From positions 186,001 to 250,000 of the forward strand of contig QRDG01001908.1 of the NCBI GenBank assembly GCA_012064385.1: a stretch of 64,000 nt of DNA. Direction: 5' to 3'. Origin of the DNA: Puccinellia tenuiflora (lineage: Eukaryota; Streptophyta; Magnoliopsida; Poales; Poaceae). Each line of letters starts with the position of its first letter. Positions within the stretch are counted from its first letter, which is position 1. The translations under genes and the position numbers were made by a program. The notes under the pieces were generated by a model, which ran no database searches, was not told where the DNA came from, and worked only from the letters and a program-made list of their open reading frames with translations. Shown piece after piece: positions 11,754-22,276 of the stretch.

Positions 11754-12185
11754 TAGTCCGGGGTTCCCAGGTGGCAGCTTGGGACCGTGGAACAAGCTGG
11801 CTGGGATCTTTATTTGTAGGCCTCTTAGGCCATATATTTGCATCTTGTTGTTAGACAACACTTCCCGCTTCCGCTTGATGTATTGTTGGATCTGTGATCC
11901 TTTTGTGTGTAATATTTGTATCTTCTCTTATGTGAGTTGCTATATGCTTTTTTGTCGTAGAGTCTGCAATGTGCCAGTTGTTCCACAAGTCTCGGTCTCT
12001 TTACTATACGTGATAGCGATGTCTGAGCTTATGGCATGATCGAGGTGTTGTGTGCCGATGATCCATTCCGAGGACACCTGCCAATGGGTTTTGGCCTGGG
12101 ATTGGTAAACCCAGTAACCCTCGATTGTGTAGCATGACCGGTTGCACAATGCTTCATTGTATAGTTCTGGGGTCGGGGCGCTACA

Positions 12186-12782
12186 AGTTGGTATCAGAGC
12201 AGGACTGCCTGTAGGAAACCCTTTCTATTGGTCGATGTCGAGTCTAGTTCGTAAAAATTATTTTTAACCTAAAAATGAGTTGTGAAAACCATCTTAGGAT
12301 TCTTTTTACTCCTTACCCAATTTGCTCTGATTTCGGTGTCATCTTACCTCTATTTGATTTAACGGTTTTTCTGATCGTCTGCAAAGTTCAAATCTTTAGG
12401 ATCACGGGGTTGGGTTCTATCTTTAGTTACGGGTTAACCTTGCTCGTCTATAAATTCTAAAGCCAAAGAAAGGAAGTGTTGCGGATCGTCAAGAAATTCC
12501 TTTGCATTAGCCAAAGATCTTGAACCGAAGGTCCCGGATTGTGCTAGGGCTTAGGTGTAATGATTCATGAGGGTTGTCACCCTTGTGAGCATTATGCTAT
12601 TGTGAGTCCCGTTGCATGAAGCTGATCTTTAACCCAAGATCTTTTCCGTTGAACCCTGATGTCAATTGTCAAACCCTACATCAGGTTGGCAAAATTGAAG
12701 TTAGTCTTCAAGCTCGAGATTGCAACCGTAATTGTTCTGCTCAACAATGCTCCACTCTGTCACTAGCTTTAGCTAGACTATC
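12186..12782 (+). mobile_element. Internal region 2, left part
   Basis: Starts with the primer binding site TGGTATCAGAGC (12189-12200) and matches 5595-6190 closely. It is broken after GACTATC by the minus-strand element at 12783 and resumes at 28453. Confidence 0.85.
12778..12782. other. Left target-site copy CTATC of the 12783-28452 element
   Basis: CTATC here and CTATT at 28453-28457 flank the element. The uninterrupted site in internal region 1 (around 6187) reads CTATCTGTCAAAG, so the right copy has one C-to-T change. Confidence 0.8.
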
Positions 12783-13246
12783 TGTTGATGGTTTAGATCA
12801 ACGGTGAAGATACGGGACTATGTACGCGCGGGCATCGTCGATGTGGGTTAGTAAATGAACGACACGGGAGACAAGATTTATACAGCTTCGGGACCCGGGA
12901 AACATCATCCGGTAATATCCCTACGTGCTGTTTGTGGCTAGGTCTTATTCCTCTCATGGTGGAAGTCACCGATGAGGCGGCTCCTCTTGTCTAGATCTGT
13001 CTGCCTCTCCCTCTTGGTGCGCCTTGCCCCTCCTTATAAAGGTGGAGGAGGCCGGCTTACATGTCGAGTCCTTTTAGGACACTGCTAATCTAGTACAAGC
13101 AGAGTCCTTGTAGGACACTGCTAATCTATTACAAGTTGGCAAGGTGAGTCCTTGTCCTAATCAGACTGTGGAGTCGGCCTGCTGGGCCACCCCGGATGGG
13201 CCACGTTAATCCTCCTTGCGGGTACCCGTGTCCCATATCCCCGACA
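12783..13246 (-). repeat. 3' LTR of the minus-strand Tat-like element
   Basis: TG..CA termini (read on plus: TGTTGATGG to CCCGACA). It holds a minus-strand TATA-like CTTTATAAGG (13032-13041) and an internal duplication of a roughly 35-bp block (AGTCCTTGTAGGACACTGCT type) at about 13067-13135. Confidence 0.85.
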
Positions 13247-13884
13247 GTAGCCCCCGAGCTTTCGGGTGACTCGTAGAGTCATGCGGAAGGTCTTGATTTG
13301 TTGAAGAAATGGGACACAGAGTCCATGCCGGGTTCTTTGCCGGCTTGTAGATGTAGCGCTTTGCCGAGTTGTAGATGTCGATGATGTCGCGGAACCCGGC
13401 TTCAGCATTTGCCGAGTTATCGATGTAGACTTTGCCGGGTTGTCGTTGTAGATTTTGTCGGGTTGTCGTTGTAGATTTTCCCGAGTTGTCGATGTAGGCG
13501 TTGCCGAGTTGTCGATGCCGGCTTCGCTTGCCGACTCGTTAATGCCGGCTTCTCCTGCCGACTTGTCAATGCCGGCTTCTCCTGCCGACTTGTCAATGCC
13601 GGCTTCTCCTGCCGACTTGTTAATGCCGGCTTCTCCTGTCGACTTGTTAATGCCGGCTTCTCCTGCCGACTTGTTAATGCCGACTTCTCCTGTTGACTTG
13701 TTAATGCCGGCTTCTCTGGCCGACTTGCTTTGAAGTGAGTCGGAAATTTTCTCCGAGTCCTTTTGACGAGTTGTATGACTTTGCTCGAGCTTGTTTACAC
13801 TGGTATATGTATAGCCCCCAAGCGCCGAGTTGTTAACTTGTGACGGCTTGGAGCTTGTATTGATGACTCATAACTTCACATGAT
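13247..13884 (-). repeat. 3' region with tandem 23-27-bp repeats
   Basis: The inverted polypurine tract (GTAGCCCCCGAGC) is next to the LTR. From about 13330 runs an array of TTGCCGAGTTGT-type units, first 23-24 bp, then about seven 27-bp copies around ATGCCGGCTTCTCC (13530-13735). The plus-strand translation MPASPADLL repeats only because the unit is 27 bp; I do not call it a gene. One PPT-like module lies at 13812-13850. Rapidly changing tandem repeats upstream of the 3' LTR are known for Tat-type elements. Confidence 0.8.
13880..13884. other. Left target-site copy ATGAT of the 4196-bp-unit tandem
   Basis: ATGAT here and again at 26032-26036, directly outside the outer LTRs, so the whole LTR-I-LTR-I-LTR block behaves as one insertion. 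Confidence 0.9.
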
Positions 13885-15228
13885 TGTAATGCCCGGGGTT
13901 TTTCCCCAAATTAGATTTTTGCCTGTTATTTTATTTTTGCATCATCATGACATCAGCATCATCGCATCGCATGTTTTTGTCCGCAAAAATTATTTCTATT
14001 AAACCCTATTTTATTTTTCTAAAATTGTCGGAAAATATTTTTACCGAGACAGTTGTCTCCGTTTTCGAAAATTAATTGCCAAATTTAATTTGCAAAATAA
14101 AATAAATGTTTTGAGCGAGAGAGAGAGCAGCCCAACTAGCAAGGCCCAAAAGCCCAGCTAAGCAAACCCTAGAGCAAACCCTAATCCTGCCCCTGCCTTT
14201 TTCTGTTCCCACCCCCTGCGTTTTTGCAGCCACCCTCTCCTCTTTTTCTGTTTTCGCGAAGATGTCCTTCCACCTCTCAAAAGGACCCTTTTCCTTTTTT
14301 TCTAGTCCCTGGACCTTATCCTCTATTTCTTTTCTCTATCTCTCTTTTTCTTCTCTCCTCTTCTTCTTTCTCTCCCGGCCACCGCACCCGCGCATGCTCG
14401 ACCCGACCCCGTGCTCCCCTCCAGCTCCGGCCTCCCCAGCTCTTCCCCACCGGCGTCGGCCCTCTCCCCTGGCCGCTCCCTCCCAAGTTCGGCCGGCCGG
14501 CTCCTCCACCCCTCTCCCCTCACCCGCGCCGCTCTCTTCCTCTCTCTCCCCATCTTCTTCCTGCCGCGCGATCCCCGACCTCCTCTGCTCCTCGGCCGGC
14601 CGCGGCTCTCCCCGTCGGCCTCCTCCCCTCGTGCTTGTCCCCGTCGGTGCCCTTGCCGCGGCCTCCCCTGCTCCTCCCCGTCGGTACCCCTCTTCTGTCC
14701 GTCCCCGACGCCGTCGTCCGCCGCCCCCAGCTTCATGGCCGCCGTGTCTTGCCTCCCCTCTGGCCGTGGCCCTGCTGCCCTCCCTGATGCCGGCCGCGCC
14801 TCCTCTGCCTCATGTGTCGTGTGTGCAGCCCGTCCGCGCCTGTGCCCGACCTTCCTCCTCTGTGCCTGCGCCCCTGCTTTTCCCCGACGAGGCTTCCCGC
14901 CGACATTCCGTCCCCGCCTCCTCAAGCTCATCCCCGGCCTCGAGTTTTGCCCAGCCCGAGCTTGCTGCTTCTGCTTCCCGTCCCCGACGCCCGTGGACTG
15001 CCTCCGTGCCCATTGATGTGTTCCACGTTGCTTCCTTCCCTGTTGTGCATCCCTGATGCGTTCCCGTTTCTGTTCCGTTGATGCCCCTGTGCCGGTTCCC
15101 GGACGTTCCCGATCCCCGACGGTTCCCCGATGTTTTCCATCCTGTTCCCGACAGCCGCTTCCCGTTCCCGTTGTGTTCCCGTTTCCGGCGCGTTCCCCGT
15201 CGTGAAGCACCTCGTTTTTCCGTCGTGA

Positions 15229-17305
15229 AGCCTCCCCGACGCAAGATCTCCGTTCCCGTCGTGTAACACCGTGAAGGCCGGAGCCGCCGAGATCTTTCCC
15301 GACGTGAGTTCTCCGTCCGTGAAGACCGAGTACGACGACGACGACCGAGGACCGACAAGTTCTACTTCCCCGACGACCGAGTACGACGATCGTGTGGATA
15401 CGACAAGATCTTCCCCGACCGGAACCCGCCATGTTCTCCGTGTTCGAGTTGTGACGGCCGCCTTCGTGCGTGTCCGAGAAGACCGGTGTCCGACCCCCGA
15501 CCACCGTGGACCCCGACGACCCCGAAGCCTGGAACGCCAAGGTCCGCCATGACGACGACCTGAGTACGACTACTTCCACGACGTCGACTACCTCCACTAC
15601 TTCGACTCCGGATGAACGACTACTTCGACTACGACGACTACTTCGACTACTTCCCCTCCGGACCGAAGACGGTGGACCCGAATCCGAAGTTCCCCGATCC
15701 GATGTGTGACCTCAACCCTAACCCTATATGCCATATATATATCCGTATCTTATAAAATCATGCATCATTAATTAACATCGCACCTTTATCCATTTAGTGG
15801 AATTAAATCAATTTAATTATGGGATTTGTCCGGTGCCTTTATATTATGCACCGATCCCATTTAAAATGATTTGCCATGTGTTAGGAAATAAAATTGGACA
15901 ACCTTTAATTTGTCATGCATCATGTCATCAACATGCCGCTTCTTTTGCCGTAGAAGTAAAATGCATCTTTTGCCTTCCAGTGTTTGTTGCATCTTCGGGA
16001 ATAGGACGATGAGTTGATGTGAGCAACGACAGGTTCTGCTACCTCTACCGGATTGCAGGCAAGTGATACTCCCTTGCTATCTTTGCTTGTTTTCTGTCTC
16101 TTACTCGTCCTATCTTTTGTTCCTTGCTAGCCTTATGTTGCGATGCTTGTGTCTCGATCCTATATGCATGTCTACCTTGCAGCCATGATATGCCCCACCC
16201 CACATCCTATTACCCTGTTGCTTGTTTACCTTGTTAGCCTTGCGAGTCGTAGTGCATGCTTAGGTGCTTTGCTTGAGTCTGTTATCTCTGTTATCTAGTC
16301 TTGTGCTTAACATGATAGCTAGGCTCAACTAAAATGGTAATCTTTAATTTCTGTTGCGATGGGATAACTTAATAAAGATAAGGCACCGGCGGAAGGCCAA
16401 TCGTGGTGATTTGTTCTGCTAGTGTCGCCTAGGACCCGAGTTCTTTTCCGCTGATCCAAGACTGAGCGCACTAACCACATGTGGGAGTTCTATGGGCCTC
16501 CCCGCAATCTATTACCAGATCCTCAAACCTGTCCAGGATGCCACAAGTAGTTCGGGTGTTTTGATAGAAGTTGCGGCATGAGCGTTAACCGCATGTGGAA
16601 GGAGGGGCAATCGTATGAGTGTTCCCTCCCGAAGCCGTCCTCGCAACGGTTAGGCCCACCTCGAAGCTTCGGCCGGACTCTCAAGGTGGATCAGTCCTAG
16701 CTAGGTGGCTCCCTGGACTTGTTTGTAGAGATGGGAAGTATTGCGTCGAAACCTCCACCGGTACACCTCTAAGCGAGAGTTTCGATGCGTGTGGGTTCAT
16801 TGGTGCATCCCTGCAGGGTTAAATCTTTTCGAAAAGCCGTGTCCGCGGTTATGGACGACTTGGTGAAATGCGCTGGCTAAAAAGATCATAGACAACTTGC
16901 ACCTTATAATGATAATAACTTGACTAGTAAGATAGATTACATGAATAATAATTTGATTAAAACTTGTCCACCGTGTGAGTGCCCGGACTTCTTCCTCGTG
17001 GGTTGAGGATACGAGGGAGTTGTTTTAGGGTGAGTTTGTTTGGTGTGTAGTATAGTTGGTTTCTTATGCGCTCTCTTACCTTGTCTCTGATAGACGGAAG
17101 TTGTAGCGTGTCTCTATAAGTTGTTAGTGCTGCTTGCCGCCGCCTCAATCGCTAACCCTTCTCCCCGGAATTCCAGCTTTGATATCTTGTGAGTATTACT
17201 TGCCAGTACTGTTTTATAGTACTGACCCCTTCGGGTCTGCTATTCCACATGCAGCCAACAGGTTTGAAGTCTGACGACGTTAGCTTGGGGAATCCCTCCG
17301 GCTAG
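15229..17305 (+). pseudogene. Possible LTR-resident spliced ORF in the 4196-bp family (decayed)
   Basis: A frame open from 15229 ends at 15303 before a consensus donor GTGAGT. A proposed exon 2 (16005-16058) is followed by GCAAGT, a consensus GC-type donor. Exon 3 (17255-17305) follows CACATGCAG and ends in TAG. All join in phase 0; exon 3 reads PTGLKSDDVSLGNPSG. Exon 2 has an in-frame TGA (16020-16022) in all three LTR copies and there is no clear ATG, so it is not functional as written. The layout parallels the other long LTRs. Identical copies are at +4196 and +8392. Confidence 0.25.
16809..16863 (+). promoter_or_regulatory. Roughly 55-bp block shared by otherwise different long LTRs
   Basis: Runs from CCTGCAGGGTT through CGAAAAGCCGTGTCCGCGG to GACGACTTGG. 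It is nearly the same at 11264-11319, 33573-33627, 42934-42989, 47571-47626 and 54318-54374, and in the other array LTRs at 21005 and 25201. Its role is unknown. Confidence 0.6.
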
Positions 17306-17639
17306 GCTTGGCCTGGGCAGAGATATGGTGCCTTTGCTTATCTTCAGGACTCTTAGTCCAATTTGTATCTTGTCCGTAGCTGGACGCAATTTCGTTTCCG
17401 CTGTTCCTTTGGATCTTCGTATTGTATCTTTTGGTTCTTGACTCTGTGAGTCGTTGTTGTATGTATATGTTCTTTTGTGGGTTCCGTCGAGAACTATTGT
17501 AATGTTATCACAATTCCACCCGCATAACGTGTGTGTTGCGACGTGCACGTTATGCCTGGTGGGCGTCCTTTAGGATCGTTATTATGCGGATTTGGCTGGA
17601 ACGCTAAAATCTGCATAGTACCGATCTTGGGGCGTTACA

Positions 17640-18080
17640 AAGTGGTATCAGAGCTCTGGTTCTTCGATACCCCGTGGGTCCAGTCTGCCTGTAGGATAAC
17701 CTAGCTAATGGTCGTTGATGTAGAGTGTCCAAACTATTTTACTAAAAATTATTTGAAAAGATCTCGATAGGAATTCTTGTTTACTCCTCACCTCTAATTT
17801 CTATTTCCCTCTTACCTTATATGATTTAAATCTTCTCTCTTATCTATCTTCCGGTTATAGCATCTTCGTGGGTGGACGATCTCTTGCCTTTGACCTAATA
17901 GGTTCGATCTTCGGAAGGATCTCAACAGACGGTCATCGCCATTGACGTGGGCAAGAACCTCTTGTTAGTGGTGTCGAGAAGATCAACCTGGTGCGACAAG
18001 ATTCGATAGTTTACCTTGCTCTTCTTCTCCCTTACGGTAGTGTGGATCTCGGGGCGAGATCCCTTGTTAGTGGTGTCGGT
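17640..18080 (+). mobile_element. 441-bp internal segment 1 of the array
   Basis: Starts AAG then primer binding site TGGTATCAGAGC (17643-17654). No ORF of note. A 16-bp direct repeat CTTGTTAGTGGTGTCG is at 17961-17976 and 18063-18078. Palindrome GGATCTCG-GGG-CGAGATCC at 18044-18062. No long purine run precedes the next LTR, unlike the related elements. Confidence 0.85.
18044..18062 (+). promoter_or_regulatory. 8-bp-arm palindrome upstream of the 3' LTR
   Basis: GGATCTCG-GGG-CGAGATCC; repeated at 22240-22258. It corresponds to the palindromes at 8236-8250 and 51355-51371. Confidence 0.7.
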
Positions 18081-21000
18081 TGTAATGCCCGGGGTTTTTC
18101 CCCAAATTAGATTTTTGCCTGTTATTTTATTTTTGCATCATCATGACATCAGCATCATCGCATCGCATGTTTTTGTCCGCAAAAATTATTTCTATTAAAC
18201 CCTATTTTATTTTTCTAAAATTGTCGGAAAATATTTTTACCGAGACAGTTGTCTCCGTTTTCGAAAATTAATTGCCAAATTTAATTTGCAAAATAAAATA
18301 AATGTTTTGAGCGAGAGAGAGAGCAGCCCAACTAGCTAGGCCCAAAAGCCCAGCTAAGCAAACCCTAGAGCAAACCCTAATCCTGCCCCTGCCTTTTTCT
18401 GTTCCCACCCCCTGCGTTTTTGCAGCCACCCTCTCCTCTTTTTCTGTTTTCGCGAAGATGTCCTTCCACCTCTCAAAAGGACCCTTTTCCTTTTTTTCTA
18501 GTCCCTGGACCTTATCCTCTATTTCTTTTCTCTATCTCTCTTTTTCTTCTCTCCTCTTCTTCTTTCTCTCCCGGCCACCGCACCCGCGCATGCTCGACCC
18601 GACCCCGTGCTCCCCTCCAGCTCCGGCCTCCCCAGCTCTTCCCCACCGGCGTCGGCCCTCTCCCCTGGCCGCTCCCTCCCAAGTTCGGCCGGCCGGCTCC
18701 TCCACCCCTCTCCCCTCACCCGCGCCGCTCTCTTCCTCTCTCTCCCCATCTTCTTCCTCCCGCGCGATCCCCGACCTCCTCTGCTCCTCGGCCGGCCGCG
18801 GCTCTCCCCGTCGGCCTCCTCCCCTCGTGCTCGTCTCCATCGGTGTCCTTGCCGCGGCCTCCCCTGCTCCTCCCCGTCGGTACTCCTCTTCTGTCCGTCC
18901 CCGACGCCGTCGTCCGCCGCCCCCAGCTTCATGGCCGCCGTGTCTTGCCTCCCCTCTGGCCGTGGCCCTGCTGCCCTCCCTGATGCCGGCCGCGCCTCCT
19001 CTGCCTCATGTGTCGTGTGTGCAGCCCGTCCGCGCCTGTGCCCGACCTTCCTCCTCTGTGCCTGCGCCCCTGCTTTTCCCCGACGAGGCTTCCCGCCGAC
19101 ATTCCGTCCCCGCCTCCTCAAGCTCATCCCCGGCCTCGAGTTTTGCCCAGCCCGAGCTTGCTGCTTCTGCTTCCCGTCCCCGACGCCCGTGGACTGCCTC
19201 CGTGCCCATTGATGTGTTCCACGTTGCTTCCTTCCCTGTTGTGCATCCCTGATGCGTTCCCGTTTCTGTTCCGTTGATGCCCCTGTGCCGGTTCCCGGAC
19301 GTTCCCGATCCCCGACGGTTCCCCGATGTTTTCCATCCTGTTCCCGACAGCCGCTTCCCGTTCCCGTTGTGTTCCCGTTTCCGGCGCGTTCCCCGTCGTG
19401 AAGCACCTCGTTTTTCCGTCGTGAAGCCTCCCCGACGCAAGATCTCCGTTCCCGTCGTGTAACACCGTGAAGGCCGGAGCCGCCGAGATCTTTCCCGACG
19501 TGAGTTCTCCGTCCGTGAAGACCGAGTACGACGACGACGACCGAGGACCGACAAGTTCTACTTCCCCGACGACCGAGTACGACGATCGTGTGGATACGAC
19601 AAGATCTTCCCCGACCAGAACCCGCCATGTTCTCCGTGTTCGAGTTGTGACGGCCGCCTTCGTGCGTGTCCGAGAAGACCGGTGTCCGACCCCCGACCAC
19701 CGTGGACCCCGAAGACCCCGAAGTCCGGAACGCCAAGGTCCGCCACGACTACGACCCGAGTACGACTACTTCCACGACGTCGACTACCTCGACTACTTCG
19801 ACTCCGGATGAACGACTACTTCGACTACGACGACTACTTCGACTACTTCCCCTCCGGACCGAAGACGGTGGACCCGAATCCGAAGTTCCCCGATCCGATG
19901 TGTGACCTCAACCCTAACCCTATATGCCATATATATATCCGTATCTTATAAAATCATGCATCATTAATTAACATCGCACCTTTATCCATTTAGTGGAATT
20001 AAATCAATTTAATTATGGGATTTGTCCGGTGCCTTTATATTATGCACCGATCCCATTTAAAATGATTTGCCATGTGTTAGGAAATAAAATTGGACAACCT
20101 TTAATTTGTCATGCATCATGTCATCAACATGCCGCTTCTTTTGCCGTAGAAGTAAAATGCATCTTTTGCCTTCCAGTGTTTGTTGCATCTTCGGGAATAG
20201 GACGATGAGTTGATGTGAGCAACGACAGGTTCTGCTACCTCTACCGGATTGCAGGCAAGTGATACTCCCTTGCTATCTTTGCTTGTTTTCTGTCTCTTAC
20301 TCGTCCTATCTTTTGTTCCTTGCTAGCCTTATGTTGCGATGCTTGTGTCTCGATCCTATATGCATGTCTACCTTGCAGCCATGATATGCCCCACCCCACA
20401 TCCTATTACCCTGTTGCTTGTTTACCTTGTTAGCCTTGCGAGTCGTAGTGCATGCTTAGGTGCTTTGCTTGAGTCTGTTATCTCTGTTATCTAGTCTTGT
20501 GCTTAACATGATAGCTAGGCTCAACTAAAATGGTAATCTTTAATTTCTGTTGCGATGGGATAACTTAATAAAGATAAGGCACCGGCGGAAGGCCAATCGT
20601 GGTGATTTGTTCTGCTAGTGTCGCCTAGGACCCGAGTTCTTTTCCGCTGATCCAAGACTGAGCGCACTAACCACATGTGGGAGTTCTATGGGCCTCCCCG
20701 CAATCTATTACCAGATCCTCAAACCTGTCCAGGATGCCACAAGTAGTTCGGGTGTTTTGATAGAAGTTGCGGCATGAGCGTTAACCGCATGTGGAAGGAG
20801 GGGCAATCGTATGAGTGTTCCCTCCCGAAGCCGTCCTCGCAACGGTTAGGCCCACCTCGAAGCTTCGGCCGGACTCTCAAGGTGGATCAGTCCTAGCTAG
20901 GTGGCTCCCTGGACTTGTTTGTAGAGATGGGAAGTATTGCGTCGAAACCTCCACCGGTACACCTCTAAGCGAGAGTTTCGATGCGTGTGGGTTCATTGGT

Positions 21001-21835
21001 GCATCCCTGCAGGGTTAAATCTTTTCGAAAAGCCGTGTCCGCGGTTATGGACGACTTGGTGAAATGCGCTGGCTAAAAAGATCATAGACAACTTGCACCT
21101 TATAATGATAATAACTTGACTAGTAAGATAGATTACATGAATAATAATTTGATTAAAACTTGTCCACCGTGTGAGTGCCCGGACTTCTTCCTCGTGGGTT
21201 GAGGATACGAGGGAGTTGTTTTAGGGTGAGTTTGTTTGGTGTGTAGTATAGTTGGTTTCTTATGCGCTCTCTTACCTTGTCTCTGATAGACGGAAGTTGT
21301 AGCGTGTCTCTATAAGTTGTTAGTGCTGCTTGCCGCCGCCTCAATCGCTAACCCTTCTCCCCGGAATTCCAGCTTTGATATCTTGTGAGTATTACTTGCC
21401 AGTACTGTTTTATAGTACTGACCCCTTCGGGTCTGCTATTCCACATGCAGCCAACAGGTTTGAAGTCTGACGACGTTAGCTTGGGGAATCCCTCCGGCTA
21501 GGCTTGGCCTGGGCAGAGATATGGTGCCTTTGCTTATCTTCAGGACTCTTAGTCCAATTTGTATCTTGTCCGTAGCTGGACGCAATTTCGTTTCCGCTGT
21601 TCCTTTGGATCTTCGTATTGTATCTTTTGGTTCTTGACTCTGTGAGTCGTTGTTGTATGTATATGTTCTTTTGTGGGTTCCGTCGAGAACTATTGTAATG
21701 TTATCACAATTCCACCCGCATAACGTGTGTGTTGCGACGTGCACGTTATGCCTGGTGGGCGTCCTTTAGGATCGTTATTATGCGGATTTGGCTGGAACGC
21801 TAAAATCTGCATAGTACCGATCTTGGGGCGTTACA
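18081..21835 (+). repeat. LTR 2 of the 4196-bp array
   Basis: Same length as LTR 1 and 3 (3755 bp). It carries a few private changes near 18831-18890 (T-to-C, C-to-T, G-to-A), otherwise grouping with LTR 3. Confidence 0.9.
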
Positions 21836-22276
21836 AAGTGGTATCAGAGCTTTGGTTCTTCGATACCCCATGGGTCCAGTCTGCCTGTAGGATAACCTAG
21901 CTAATGGTCGTTGATGTAGAGTGTCCAAACTATTTTACTAAAAATTATTTGAAAAGATCTCGATAGGAATTCTTGTTTACTCCTCACCTCTAATTTCTAT
22001 TTCCCTCTTACCTTATATGATTTAAATCTTCTCTCTTATCTATCTTCCGGTTATAGCATCTTCGTGGGTGGACGATCTCTTGCCTTTGACCTAATAGGTT
22101 CGATCTTCGGAAGGATCTCAACAGACGGTCATCGCCATTGACGTGGGCAAGAACCTCTTGTTAGTGGTGTCGAGAAGATCAACCTGGTGCGACAAGATTC
22201 GATAGTTTACCTTGCTCTTCTTCTCCCTTACGGTAGTGTGGATCTCGGGGCGAGATCCCTTGTTAGTGGTGTCGGT
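21836..22276 (+). mobile_element. 441-bp internal segment 2 of the array
   Basis: Differs from segment 1 at two sites I can see (GAGCTCTGG vs GAGCTTTGG; CCCCGTGGG vs CCCCATGGG). Primer binding site at 21839-21850. Confidence 0.85.

Larger units (their letters stand above)
8271..12185 (+). repeat. LTR 2 of the 3.9-kb-LTR tandem (3915 bp)
   Basis: It starts TGTAACAGCCCC after a PPT and ends GGGCGCTACA directly before a primer binding site. It acts as 3' LTR for the left internal region and 5' LTR for the right one. Order inside: AT-rich 5' part (8271-8930), GC-rich exon-like island (8930-9830), AT-rich middle, then a conserved terminal part. It lacks about 60 bp present in LTR 3 near 32105-32166. 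Confidence 0.9.
13885..17639 (+). repeat. LTR 1 of the 4196-bp array
   Basis: TGTAATGCCCGGGG to TTGGGGCGTTACA, followed by a primer binding site. Contents: AT-rich start, CT-rich segment 14220-14400, a strongly GC-rich block 14400-15720 with many overlapping open frames on both strands (GC bias rather than genes), a CTACTTCGA-type low-complexity stretch at 15560-15650, then ordinary sequence. Confidence 0.9.

Noticed and set aside
13455..13733. 92-codon ORF with repeated MPASPADLL
   Set aside because: A by-product of a 27-bp tandem repeat, which is a multiple of three; it lies antisense to the element.
14224..15597. Long overlapping ORFs on both strands (up to 424 codons on minus, 264 on plus) in the 4196-bp-array LTRs
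   Set aside because: The region is very GC rich, so stops are rare in every frame. The proteins are low complexity and the frames are not supported by any domain. The same ORFs recur only because the LTR is repeated.
15712..15728. AACCCTAACCCTA telomere-like motif in the array LTRs
   Set aside because: Only two units, inside the LTR, and repeated with it; not interstitial telomere.
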